Source: an uncultured Clostridia bacterium
GTDB taxonomy: Bacteria; Bacillota; Clostridia; Christensenellales; UBA1242
Direction of reading: 5' to 3'
DNA: 64,000 nucleotides
Assembly: GCA_934747775.1 (NCBI GenBank)
Contig: CAKVHA010000005.1
Span: 1 to 64,000 of the forward strand
Shown here: piece by piece, positions 32,422 to 41,046 of the stretch
Numbering within the stretch: position 1 is the first letter of the stretch
Layout of the letters: every line of letters starts with the position of its first letter
Made by a program: the position numbers and the translations under genes
The notes under the pieces: generated by a model
What the model was told of the DNA's origin: nothing
The model's database searches: none
The model's input: only the letters and a program-made list of their open reading frames with translations

Positions 32422-33468
32422 ATGTTTGGATTTTTATTGATTTCATCTGTATATATTTGGGTCACTGTGGCTGTGTTGGTAGCAATACTCTTGGCGGTGA
32501 TTATTGGGATTGTTCCTATTGGGATGTGGGTTAGAGCATTGGTTTCAAATTCGTACATTCCTGCGTTTAAACTTGTAGGTATGAAACTTAGGCGAGTTGA
32601 AGTTGGTACACTTGTGGATTGCTACATAAATGCGCGTAAAGCTGGCGTGAAACTTACAATAGATGACCTTGAAACGCACTATCTTGCTGGCGGAAATGTA
32701 AAAAAGGTTGTGGAAGCCCTTATTATTGCAAAGGGTGCGAAAATTGATTTGTCTGTAGAAACAGCAAAGGCAATAGACCTTACAAACCGTGACATTGTGT
32801 TGGCTGTGAAAACTTGTGTAAAACCAATGGTTATTACAACCGACAAAATTTCCGCAATGGCTAAAAACGGAATTGAAGTTATTGTAACAGCAAGAATTAC
32901 TGTAAAAACAAATATCAACAAACTAATAGGTTCGGCTGGTGAAGAAACAATTTTGGCTAAAGTTGGTGAAGGAATTGTGTCGGCAGTTGGTAGTGCAAAA
33001 AGTCACGAAGAGGTTTTGGCAGACCCAGACAAAATTAGTAAAGCAATATTGGCAAAAGGTCTAGACCAAGGCACTGCATATGATATTTTAAGTATAGATA
33101 TTGCAGACATAGATGTTGGTGCAAATATTGGTGCGAAAATTCAGGCAGAACGTGCTGCTGCAGATATGAAAATTGCAAACGCAAGAGCCGAAGAAAGACG
33201 TGCATTGGCAATTGCAAGTGAACACGAAATGAGAGCGATGACGCAAGAAAAACGTGCACAGTTGCTTGATGCTGAAGCCGCTGTTCCAAAAGCAATAAGC
33301 CAAGCGTTTTTAAATGGAAACATTGGCGTTATGGATTACTACAAAATGCAAAACGTTGTTGCTGATACTGCTATGCGTAAATCAATTGGCGGCCCAGCAG
33401 CTAGTGGTGAACCACCTAAAATGATAGAAGGCAAACGTTCTAAAAAAGGCGATGGTGAAGATAAATAA
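32422..33468 (+). CDS. floA: Flotillin-like protein FloA
   Basis: 348 residues. A hydrophobic hairpin at ~5-35 is followed by a prohibitin/SPFH-like domain and the long alanine/glutamate-rich stretch (AERAAADMKIANARAEERRALAIASEHEM) typical of FloA (formerly YqfA). It organises functional membrane microdomains and influences membrane protein turnover and sporulation signalling. GGAGG lies 10-14 bases before the ATG. It shares its last base with the start of the next gene. Confidence 0.95.
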   Translation: MFGFLLISSVYIWVTVAVLVAILLAVIIGIVPIGMWVRALVSNSYIPAFKLVGMKLRRVEVGTLVDCYINARKAGVKLTIDDLETHYLAGGNVKKVVEALIIAKGAKIDLSVETAKAIDLTNRDIVLAVKTCVKPMVITTDKISAMAKNGIEVIVTARITVKTNINKLIGSAGEETILAKVGEGIVSAVGSAKSHEEVLADPDKISKAILAKGLDQGTAYDILSIDIADIDVGANIGAKIQAERAAADMKIANARAEERRALAIASEHEMRAMTQEKRAQLLDAEAAVPKAISQAFLNGNIGVMDYYKMQNVVADTAMRKSIGGPAASGEPPKMIEGKRSKKGDGEDK

Positions 33469-33971
33469 TGGAAATTATTATAGCCATTGTTTTAGTAGGG
33501 TTGTTTGTTTTTATGCTAACTTTTTTAATACATATATTTGTTAAAAAAGATAAACCAAAAACAGAATCAAAAAATGAAGCGAAACCGCAAGAAAAACCCA
33601 AAACCACAGAAACAAAACCGCAAGAAAAGAAAGATGATATTCCTGAAATATTAAAAGAAGTTACACAAGGCAACTATATGTATGACATTGCCCACGAAGA
33701 AAAAGATGATGTAACAGTAGACGATATGGACGAAAATCAAAACATATCACAAGATGATATTACAGAAGAAAGCGTTGATGAAGCATATCATAAAATAGAA
33801 GCCATAGAAGATGATTATGATGATGATAAACTGCTTGATACAAGTTCTATTATTGACGATATAGATGGTAAAAACGATCAACCAAACGAAGATGTTGAAG
33901 AGTTTAAAAGAGTGTCAAGGAAAACAAAAGCACTTTTAATAAGCGATATATTAAAGAGAAAAGGTAAATAA
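33468..33971 (+). CDS. Single-pass membrane protein with acidic tail
   Basis: 167 residues. One N-terminal helix (IIIAIVLVGLFVFMLTFLIHIFV), then lysine/proline-rich repeats (PKTESKNEAKPQEKPKTTETKPQEK), then an acidic region rich in Asp/Glu, ending in a basic RKTKALLISDILKRKGK motif. No known domain. It overlaps floA by one base (TAATG), so it belongs to the NfeD/FloA operon and may tether or modulate FloA. Function is inferred only from context. Confidence 0.8.
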   Translation: MEIIIAIVLVGLFVFMLTFLIHIFVKKDKPKTESKNEAKPQEKPKTTETKPQEKKDDIPEILKEVTQGNYMYDIAHEEKDDVTVDDMDENQNISQDDITEESVDEAYHKIEAIEDDYDDDKLLDTSSIIDDIDGKNDQPNEDVEEFKRVSRKTKALLISDILKRKGK

Positions 33972-33999
33972 AATAATATAGATTTTGTGCTATATATGC

Positions 34000-34047
34000 A
34001 TCACACAATAATTGCTATTATAAGGCAATTGTTGTGTGATTTTTTTG
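34000..34047 (+). terminator. Terminator of the nfeD-floA operon
   Basis: A 16-bp stem, ATCACACAATAATTGC with GCAATTGTTGTGTGAT (one G-U), followed by seven T. Confidence 0.92.
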
Positions 34048-34186
34048 TGTAAAAAATACACTAAAAAAACTGAAAGTAGCGTTTTAAAAGTGTAGGAATT
34101 TACTTACAACATATATGGGCATAATTGTTTTTTAAAGTTTTATTTTGTAAGCCCATATCATATTATAAATATATATGGGGGTGAAA

Positions 34187-34438
34187 ATGGATTTTTTATA
34201 TGAAATGGTGGGCGGAGATTTAAAGGAATTAAATAGTGTTGTTGTTATGTGGTGTGGCGATTATGTAAAAATTACAAACCATATAAAAATAATTACATTT
34301 TCATCGGAAAAAGTTGTACTAAAAACTAAAAACAATTTGCTAAATGTAGAAGGTGAAAATATAACAATAGCTAATATGGAACCTAAGGAATTGCTATTAA
34401 AAGGCAAAATAAGAACAATCTATTATGAAAAGTTATAA
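34187..34438 (+). CDS. yqfC: Sporulation protein YqfC
   Basis: 83-residue member of the YabP/YqfC family, recognised by ITFSSEKVVLKTKNNLLNVEGENITIANMEPKELLLKGKI. In B. subtilis yqfC is transcribed in the mother cell under SigE. ATG 34187 has GGGGGTG upstream. yqfD starts eight bases later, the standard order. Confidence 0.9.
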   Translation: MDFLYEMVGGDLKELNSVVVMWCGDYVKITNHIKIITFSSEKVVLKTKNNLLNVEGENITIANMEPKELLLKGKIRTIYYEKL

Positions 34439-34446
34439 GGTGAAAT

Positions 34447-35553
34447 ATGAATTATATATTAGAGTATAATGGGACAAACCTGACAAGTTTTTTTAATTAT
34501 TTAGAACGGAACAAAATTTCAATAAGTAAATTAAACAAAGATAAAAATAATGTCTATCGCTTTCAAATGTCGCCCAAAGATTACAAAATACTAAGAAAAA
34601 CGAACAAGGTTTTTAAAGTAAATGTAGTTAAATATGGTGGGCTAAAACGAATTGTTGAACTTATGTTAAAGCGTGTTGGATTGCTAGCTGGAATAGTAGC
34701 AATTGTGATTATGGTTGTTGTTAGTAGTAAGTTTACATTGTCTTTAAAAGTGGTTGGAAATAAAAATATAGACCAATCAGAAATAAAAGAAGCTCTGCAA
34801 AATTATGGTTATAAATTTGGTGGAATTAATAGTTGTAATCTTAAAGACATTGAAAAATATTTATTGGAAAATGTTGAAGGATTAAGCCTTGTAAGTGTTG
34901 CAAAACGCGGAAATGTTTTGGTTGTTAATGTGGTGGAAAAAGAAAAAAACAAACTTTCCACCGAACCGTTTATTGCCCCATATAATATGGTTGTTAAAAG
35001 CATAAAGTTGATAAGTGGAACACTAAATTGTGGAGTAAATGATGTTGTTAAAAAAGGCGATGTTATTGTAGAAAATTATGTTATAAATAGTTTGGGTGAA
35101 CGAATTAAAATAGCTGCCCAAGCGGAAGTAATAGCAGATGTTTATTTTTGTGGAAATGTTAATGTTGATAAAAATACAGAAAAAACAATAAAAACTGGCA
35201 ATAAATTAGTATTTTCTAATATTTCATTTTTTAAGCAAAATACACCACTTTATGACAATAAATATAATCTTTTTGACATAAACATAACACATAATGCTTT
35301 ATTTAATAATATGTTTTTGCCAATATATAAAAATACTGTAGAAATTTACGAATTAGAAAAACAAATTGAAACAATATATATTGATGATAATTTAAAGGAA
35401 AAATATTTTAATGAATCAAAACAAAAAGCCTTTTCAATTGTGCCAAATAATGTTACAATAAATAACGAAATAAATAAGTTTGTTGAAACTGATGATAAGT
35501 ATATTTTTCAAACGTATTTAGAAGGGGAGTTAAAGTTTACAAATGAAAATTAA
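34447..35553 (+). CDS. yqfD: Sporulation protein YqfD
   Basis: 368 residues with one transmembrane helix near 78-97 and a POTRA-like segment behind it (LKVVGNKNIDQSEIKEALQNYGYKFG). This is the YqfD family, a mother-cell sporulation membrane protein distantly resembling SpoIIIA-type or FtsQ-like POTRA proteins. AAGGTG precedes the ATG. It overlaps ybeY by 11 bp; phoH, normally found between them, is absent. Confidence 0.92.
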   Translation: MNYILEYNGTNLTSFFNYLERNKISISKLNKDKNNVYRFQMSPKDYKILRKTNKVFKVNVVKYGGLKRIVELMLKRVGLLAGIVAIVIMVVVSSKFTLSLKVVGNKNIDQSEIKEALQNYGYKFGGINSCNLKDIEKYLLENVEGLSLVSVAKRGNVLVVNVVEKEKNKLSTEPFIAPYNMVVKSIKLISGTLNCGVNDVVKKGDVIVENYVINSLGERIKIAAQAEVIADVYFCGNVNVDKNTEKTIKTGNKLVFSNISFFKQNTPLYDNKYNLFDINITHNALFNNMFLPIYKNTVEIYELEKQIETIYIDDNLKEKYFNESKQKAFSIVPNNVTINNEINKFVETDDKYIFQTYLEGELKFTNEN

Positions 35554-36037
35554 TTTTAGTAAAAACAAAATTGATGACAGTCTTATTACAAAAGTTGAAA
35601 GATGTTTTGATGTTGCTGTTGATTATTTAAAAATTCCTTGCAAACAACTTGAAGTGAATATTCAAATTGTGGGAAAGCAAAAAATAAAAACGATGAACAG
35701 TAAGTTTAGGGGTGTTGATAAAGTGACCGATATTTTGTCGTTTCCTTTTTTGCTGGAAGAAGGCAGAACTGGCGACCAGCAGATTATAAAAAAGCTTTCT
35801 AAAAAAAATTATCCCAACGACATTAATTTTGAAACTGGAAATATTGTGCTTGGTGATTTGTATATCTGTTTTGATAAGGTTAAAAGTCAAGCAAAAGAAT
35901 ATGGAACAGGAATAGAGCGAGAGTTTACGTATTTGTCACTTCACGGTCTTTTACATTTGTTGGGTTTTGACCATATTGAAGATGCTGACAAAAAAATTAT
36001 GCGAAAAAAAGAAGAAGAAATATTAAAATTGTTATGA
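35543..36037 (+). CDS. ybeY: Endoribonuclease YbeY
   Basis: 164 residues. The zinc site HGLLHLLGFDH (H-x3-H-x5-H) is at about 135-145 and MNSKFRGVDKVTDILSFPF is the family signature. YbeY takes part in 16S rRNA 3' maturation and ribosome quality control. Overlaps yqfD by 11 bp. A small lysine-rich insertion (DQQIIKKLSKKNYPND) is slightly unusual. Diacylglycerol kinase and cytidine deaminase genes often found before era are missing here. Confidence 0.95.
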   Translation: MKINFSKNKIDDSLITKVERCFDVAVDYLKIPCKQLEVNIQIVGKQKIKTMNSKFRGVDKVTDILSFPFLLEEGRTGDQQIIKKLSKKNYPNDINFETGNIVLGDLYICFDKVKSQAKEYGTGIEREFTYLSLHGLLHLLGFDHIEDADKKIMRKKEEEILKLL

Positions 36038-36110
36038 AACTAATTTATATTTGTGTTATAATGAGATTGTAAGAAATACTACATTCTCATTTTTTTATTT
36101 TGGAGATATT

Positions 36111-36998
36111 ATGTTTAAATCAGGATTTGTAACAATTATTGGCGAGCCTAATGTTGGCAAGAGTACACTGTTAAATTCTATATTAAAAGAAAAGGTTGCA
36201 ATTGTGTCGCCTAAGCCACAAACAACGCGTAATAAAATTATTGGCATTTTAAACGAAGATGACTGCCAAGTTGTTTTTATTGATACCCCCGGCATTCACA
36301 AAAGCAAAAACAAACTAGACGACTATATGCAAGAAAGTGTTAACAATGCTGTTCAGGGCGTAGATTTGGTTTTGGTTGTGTTAGATGCAACTAGACCTTT
36401 TAAGAAAAGCGAACTTGATAGAGTTAAGGAATATGATAAAGATAGCACTATTTTAGTAATTAATAAGGTTGATGAATGTTCTAAAGATAAATTGCTACAA
36501 AAACTTGATGTGTTTAATGAGTTAAAAAATATTAAAGATATTATTCCCCTTTCAGCTAAAAAAGGAATTAATGTTGATGTTTTGGTTGAAATCATTAAAA
36601 AGCATTTACAACCAGGTGTTAAATACTTTTTAAACGATGAATTTACTGATAAGTCTGAACGCTTTTTAGTTTCGGAAGCTATTAGGGAAAAAATTTTGCT
36701 ATTAATGCAAGATGAAATTCCGCACGGTGTTGCAGTGGACATTATTGAATATAAGGAAAACAAAAAACTTTACACAATTACAGCTGACTTAATTTGTGAA
36801 AGAGCATCTCACAAAAAGATGTTGATTGGTAAAAATGGTGAAATGCTTAAAAAAATTGGTCAACTAAGCCGCGAAGAAATAGAAAAAATTGTTGGGACAA
36901 AGGTTATGCTAAAACTTTTTGTTAAGGTGCGCGAAAACTGGAGAAACAACAAAACATATGTAAGCGATTTTGGCTACGACAACAACGACTTAAAATAA
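36111..36998 (+). CDS. era: GTPase Era
   Basis: 295 residues. G1 GEPNVGKST, G3 DTPG, G4 NKVD and G5 SAKKG motifs are present, followed by a KH domain (HKKMLIGKNGEMLKKIG). Era binds the 3' end of 16S rRNA during 30S assembly. ATG 36111 follows TTGGAGATATT; the frame upstream is untranslated. yqzL and recO follow as usual. Confidence 0.97.
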   Translation: MFKSGFVTIIGEPNVGKSTLLNSILKEKVAIVSPKPQTTRNKIIGILNEDDCQVVFIDTPGIHKSKNKLDDYMQESVNNAVQGVDLVLVVLDATRPFKKSELDRVKEYDKDSTILVINKVDECSKDKLLQKLDVFNELKNIKDIIPLSAKKGINVDVLVEIIKKHLQPGVKYFLNDEFTDKSERFLVSEAIREKILLLMQDEIPHGVAVDIIEYKENKKLYTITADLICERASHKKMLIGKNGEMLKKIGQLSREEIEKIVGTKVMLKLFVKVRENWRNNKTYVSDFGYDNNDLK

Positions 36999-37054
36999 TC
37001 ATTCTGCGCATAATTTTGCTTTAATTTCATAACCTAAGTTAAAGGGGGTTTGCT

Positions 37055-37135
37055 ATGGATTTAAAACAGATTTGTTTGAGTTTATTTAAAGCCACGGGGC
37101 AAATTAATTACTACATTTTGTATAAAATATTATAA
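37055..37135 (+). CDS. yqzL: YqzL-like small protein (26 aa)
   Basis: A very short ORF with site AAAGGGGG ten bases ahead. The product contains LFKATGQINYYILYK, matching the YqzL family pattern FxxTGxIxxYLLYK, and lies between era and recO exactly where YqzL is found in Firmicutes. Function unknown; often missed in annotation. Confidence 0.8.
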   Translation: MDLKQICLSLFKATGQINYYILYKIL

Positions 37136-37146
37136 GGACAAAACTT

Positions 37147-37866
37147 GTGGATGAATATATAGTTAATGGCATAGTTTTAAGTGCCGCCGACTACAAAGAA
37201 AACGACATTTTAATAACACTATTTACCGCAGAGCTTGGCAAAATAAAAGCTATTTTAAAGGGGGCAAAACAGCCAAAAGCAAAACTAAAATACGCTGGTC
37301 AGCAGTTCTGTTTTGCCGAATGGGTGCTTGTTAAACGTGGCGAGTTTTTTACGGTGACTTCCGTAAGCGTAACAGACGCGTTTTTTGATATAACAACCGA
37401 CTATGATAAGTTTTTAAATGCATCCACATTGTTGGAGATTTGCGGACATATTTTAAAACCCGCTATGATAAGCGAAACGCTTTTTGTGGCATTATTAAAG
37501 GCTTTAAAATATATAGTTTATGAAAACATAGACGCTAATTTAGTATTGTCTAAATTTATGCTAGAAACCCTAACTATTTCAGGCTATGGACTTAATTTTA
37601 AAGCGTGTGGCGTATGTGATATGCCAATAGCTGGCGATGTTATTTTAAGCGCCAGTACAAACGAATTTTGCTGTGTAAGTTGCAGTGGTGGGTTTGGAAA
37701 AAACATAACAAAAAAATGTTATGGACTATTAAAAATAATAGATTCTACACCTTTTGAAAGACTATCAACCATAAAAGTAAAAACCGAAGATATAAAAGAG
37801 TGTGTGGCAGTACTAAAATTTGATGTTAGCAATGTTTTTTCTATAAAATTAAAGGATATACAATAG
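37147..37866 (+). CDS. recO: DNA repair protein RecO
   Basis: 239 residues. N-terminal OB fold (GIVLSAADYKENDILITLFTAELGKIKAILKGAKQPK) and a zinc finger CGVC...CCVSC at about 157-180. RecO loads RecA with RecR and anneals SSB-coated DNA. The start is GTG, with AAGGACAAAACTT in front; no in-frame ATG fits. Eleven bases after yqzL. Confidence 0.95.
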   Translation: MDEYIVNGIVLSAADYKENDILITLFTAELGKIKAILKGAKQPKAKLKYAGQQFCFAEWVLVKRGEFFTVTSVSVTDAFFDITTDYDKFLNASTLLEICGHILKPAMISETLFVALLKALKYIVYENIDANLVLSKFMLETLTISGYGLNFKACGVCDMPIAGDVILSASTNEFCCVSCSGGFGKNITKKCYGLLKIIDSTPFERLSTIKVKTEDIKECVAVLKFDVSNVFSIKLKDIQ

Positions 37867-37911
37867 AATACATAATATTAAAACCATACAAAATTAAATA
37901 ATCATATAGTT

Positions 37912-37953
37912 AATAAAACCTTATTAATCCTAGCGATTTTAAGGTTTTTATTT
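37912..37953 (+). terminator. Terminator after recO
   Basis: AATAAAACCTTA with TAAGGTTTTTATT, loop of about 16 nt, then TTTATTTC. Confidence 0.75.
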
Positions 37954-38028
37954 TATTTCGCTCTTGAAATATGAGTTTGTGTGTGATATAATTGAGTCAA
38001 ATTAATTTTTAAAGAGGGAATTAAGATT

Positions 38029-39885
38029 ATGATTAAAAAGAATAATAGCGATTACAAGCCAGCATCAAGCGAAAGCAAAAAGAAATTTCTAAAAACAGTA
38101 AAACAGGTAGCTTTGGTCACTTGTGTTGGAGCGGCGTTTTTAAATGTTGGATTTATGACTGGTCAACAAATGGCCCGCCAAACATACATTAATTCTGTAA
38201 CAAGCCTTAAAGATAGAGAAAAGGCTGTTAATGCTATGCATCTAGATGAAAGGGTTGCGGGATTGGATGATCCAATAACAGTTTTCCCACGTAGTGGAAA
38301 ACTTACTATAAATGTAAGGTTGTCAGAAGATAAACAAACTCCAGAAATTAAATGGCTTTTAAGAAAGAATGTCGAAGAAATTAATAGGGTTTTTAGTTAT
38401 GTAAACCCTAAATATAGCGTAAAACTAGAATACAACCCTAAAGAATTTAAAAAGATGTATTCCATAGATTTATTGGACTCTGATATTGCTCAAAGCAATG
38501 TTCTTGGTATGCAAATTGATGGCGATTGTTATAAAATTGCTTGTAAAGGTGTGGGGATGTATAATTCTGGCGTTGTTTTGGACATAGACAAAATAAAAAG
38601 CCTTAGCAAAAACGATGTCGAATTTAAAAATCAGTTTAGTTACAGCTTTTTGCACGAAGTTTTGGGGCACTCAATTGGTGGAATGAAAGACGCATACGAA
38701 ATAAAAAATTTTCCAACCCAAACATTAATGGATGGTGTTGGTAATTATGATGGACCAAATGTTCAACCAGACGATATTAAGGTGTTAATTGCAAAATTTG
38801 GAAAAGGTTCTAATTATGACCAGTGGGTTGAAAGTGCAAACGAGTACTTTAACACCACCGATTGGTATATTTCAAAACTAAAAGAAACTAGGTTCTTAAA
38901 AGAGAATGTTTTGAATGCAATAAAAAAAGAATATAGTTATTTAAGTATGGATTTTTCAGAAGAAAACTTACAAACAACAGATTTGGGCGAAATTTATTAT
39001 GGTTTTAATGGGCAAATGATGTATCCTATAGCTAAAACCGATGAAGAACAAGTTGATGTGTATGGTTGTGTTTACAATTCTAAAGATGGTTTTGAAAAAG
39101 GTTGGGCTACATCTTATGACTATTATCCTTTTACAAATAAAATTGATTATTCTGAATGGAGTAGACGAAATTACACAATTGATGGTGTTAGATATATTCC
39201 TTCTGTAGATGAATATATTGTAAAATTAGGCGATAAATACTTTGGTGTTGATGTAGAAATTAACACAAAAGGCGATTATGTGTTTGACAAAGTATATAAG
39301 TATGATGAAATAGCAAAAGAAGATGTTGATACATATTTAAATATTGCTAAAGAATTAAATGAAAATGCAAAATATACTCCCGATTTGTTCACTAATAAAA
39401 CAATGGCTGTAACTGAGCAATTCTGTAAAAATACTGGCATTACAAAAACGAGTTTGCCAGAATTAAAAGGTAAAACTTTTACAACAGATAGTGAAGATAC
39501 ATATATATTTGATGAAGCAAAGAATACAATTAAGTTTGATGGCAGATTGGCTGGAAGAAGCTGGGCAGAAAAAAGCAACTTGCAATACAAAATTGTAAAT
39601 GACTGTGTTTTGTGTTCTAATGGCGATGTGATTGTAAATGATGCAAAAAATGGACTTAGCGCATTAAAAATAAAATTCAATTTAAAAACTGGCAATTTTG
39701 ATGTTTTGGGTAGCTCTGCTATGCAAATTACAAAACAACCAGCAGTTGTTTCGAGTTTTAATGCAAAACAAGATAATGAAAACAACGCCGCTGCTAACTT
39801 AGAGAAAAATACGGTTAAAGAATTGTATGACCACGCTAGAAAGGTGGCTCAAAAGGAAAAGAAATTATTTGGTATGATTAAATAA
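38029..39885 (+). CDS. Membrane-anchored metallopeptidase-like protein, paralogue 1
   Basis: 618 residues. A basic N-terminus with SSESKKKFLK precedes one membrane helix at about 26-44; the rest should be extracellular. Residues 209-221 read HEVLGHSIGGMKD followed by AYE, like a metzincin helix-plus-turn, but HE and the next His are separated by three residues instead of two. The C-terminal ~120 residues form a beta-rich domain (LKGKTFTTDSEDTYIFDE; SNGDVIVNDAKNGLSALKIKF). It is clearly paralogous to the 41047-42750 product. Own promoter region and terminator. Catalytic competence is doubtful because of the motif. Family unnamed. Confidence 0.75.
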   Translation: MIKKNNSDYKPASSESKKKFLKTVKQVALVTCVGAAFLNVGFMTGQQMARQTYINSVTSLKDREKAVNAMHLDERVAGLDDPITVFPRSGKLTINVRLSEDKQTPEIKWLLRKNVEEINRVFSYVNPKYSVKLEYNPKEFKKMYSIDLLDSDIAQSNVLGMQIDGDCYKIACKGVGMYNSGVVLDIDKIKSLSKNDVEFKNQFSYSFLHEVLGHSIGGMKDAYEIKNFPTQTLMDGVGNYDGPNVQPDDIKVLIAKFGKGSNYDQWVESANEYFNTTDWYISKLKETRFLKENVLNAIKKEYSYLSMDFSEENLQTTDLGEIYYGFNGQMMYPIAKTDEEQVDVYGCVYNSKDGFEKGWATSYDYYPFTNKIDYSEWSRRNYTIDGVRYIPSVDEYIVKLGDKYFGVDVEINTKGDYVFDKVYKYDEIAKEDVDTYLNIAKELNENAKYTPDLFTNKTMAVTEQFCKNTGITKTSLPELKGKTFTTDSEDTYIFDEAKNTIKFDGRLAGRSWAEKSNLQYKIVNDCVLCSNGDVIVNDAKNGLSALKIKFNLKTGNFDVLGSSAMQITKQPAVVSSFNAKQDNENNAAANLEKNTVKELYDHARKVAQKEKKLFGMIK

Positions 39886-39893
39886 TTTTAAAA

Positions 39894-39925
39894 AGGTTAG
39901 ATTTTTTAAGGTCTAATCTTTTTTT
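39894..39925 (+). terminator. Terminator after paralogue 1
   Basis: AGGTTAGA, loop, TCTAATCT (one G-U) followed by TTTTTTG. Confidence 0.82.
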
Positions 39926-40009
39926 GTTAAAACCTTTTAAATTGGCTATAATTGTTGATTTATAACGCAAAAAATGGTATAATAATTTTATAGATACAAA
40001 GGGGAAAAT

Positions 40010-41032
40010 ATGGGATTATTTTTTAACAGAAACAAACAAAAACAATTTAGTGAAGATGAAATTAGAAGAATGTCACCAGCGGAAATAAGCGACAATGTGT
40101 TTAAATATGGTGCTACAGAGCCTTTTTTAAACGAAGTAAGATATAGACTTAAAAATGGATATTGCAAACCAACCGATTTTAACGAATATTACAGAGATTT
40201 TGCATTTGATAAAGAAACAGTAATTAGTGCTTGCTATGCCGGTTGTGATGTTTCATATCGTGCTTTGCCAGAAAATTTAAAAGAAGACTATGATGTTGCT
40301 CTTGCGGCTATGCACGCTCGCGGCACTGGATATAACGAACTTTTGCCGCAGTTTAAAGGTGATAGAAAGATTGCTCTTGCTGCCATAAATAGGGATCCCG
40401 AACAACTAAGAGATATGCCCATAGGTTTAAGAAAAGATAAACTTGTTGTTAGTGAAGCAATTTCTAAAAATCCGTCGACCTTTGCCTATGCTGCCAATGA
40501 GCTTAAAGAAAACAAAGGTTTTGTTATGGAAGCTATGTCAAAAGTTAATCCTGTTGTTTTAACATATGCAGCTGACGATATTAAAAACAGCAAAGACTGT
40601 GCGATTTTTGCAGTGTCTAGATTGGGCGAGCGTGGTTTAGCTTGCATTGGCGATAATTTTAAAGAAGACCTTAATATGCACTTGCTTGCAAAATTTAGTG
40701 AAGTTGCAACAGACGGTGGCGATATTAGAGAAGCCTTTTTGCATATGTGCGACTTGTATGATATGCGCGGCGACTTGGAGTATGGTGCTATGACCGATTT
40801 GATTAAATACAATGCCCAGTTGCGTACTAAAAGCGTTTTGGAAAACAAAAATGAAGGACTAAACGAAATTCCACGATTTATGGTTTTAAATATTGCAAAA
40901 GAGTTTGCTGGCGACAACTTAAACATTCTTGCCGATGCAAGACAAAATCAAATAGAAAACCCTAATTATGTAAACGAAAGACGCGAAGTTTATATCCAAG
41001 AAAAACAACAACAGCGTGACTACAAGCATTAA
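40010..41032 (+). CDS. DUF4116-like repeat protein
   Basis: 340 residues, no signal peptide. It contains tandem helical units of the pattern LPENLKEDYDVALAAMHARG, FKGDRKIALAAINRDPEQL, LRKDKLVVSEAISKNP, LKENKGFVMEAMSKVNP and IKNSKDCAIFAVS, each about 24 residues, matching the DUF4116 style (L..D..V..AA...). The last ~120 residues are different and helical. GGGGAAAAT precedes the ATG. It lies between, and 14 bp before, the second membrane-anchored peptidase-like paralogue, so that pair is an operon. Function unknown. Confidence 0.78.
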   Translation: MGLFFNRNKQKQFSEDEIRRMSPAEISDNVFKYGATEPFLNEVRYRLKNGYCKPTDFNEYYRDFAFDKETVISACYAGCDVSYRALPENLKEDYDVALAAMHARGTGYNELLPQFKGDRKIALAAINRDPEQLRDMPIGLRKDKLVVSEAISKNPSTFAYAANELKENKGFVMEAMSKVNPVVLTYAADDIKNSKDCAIFAVSRLGERGLACIGDNFKEDLNMHLLAKFSEVATDGGDIREAFLHMCDLYDMRGDLEYGAMTDLIKYNAQLRTKSVLENKNEGLNEIPRFMVLNIAKEFAGDNLNILADARQNQIENPNYVNERREVYIQEKQQQRDYKH

Positions 41033-41046
41033 TTTGGAGATATAAA

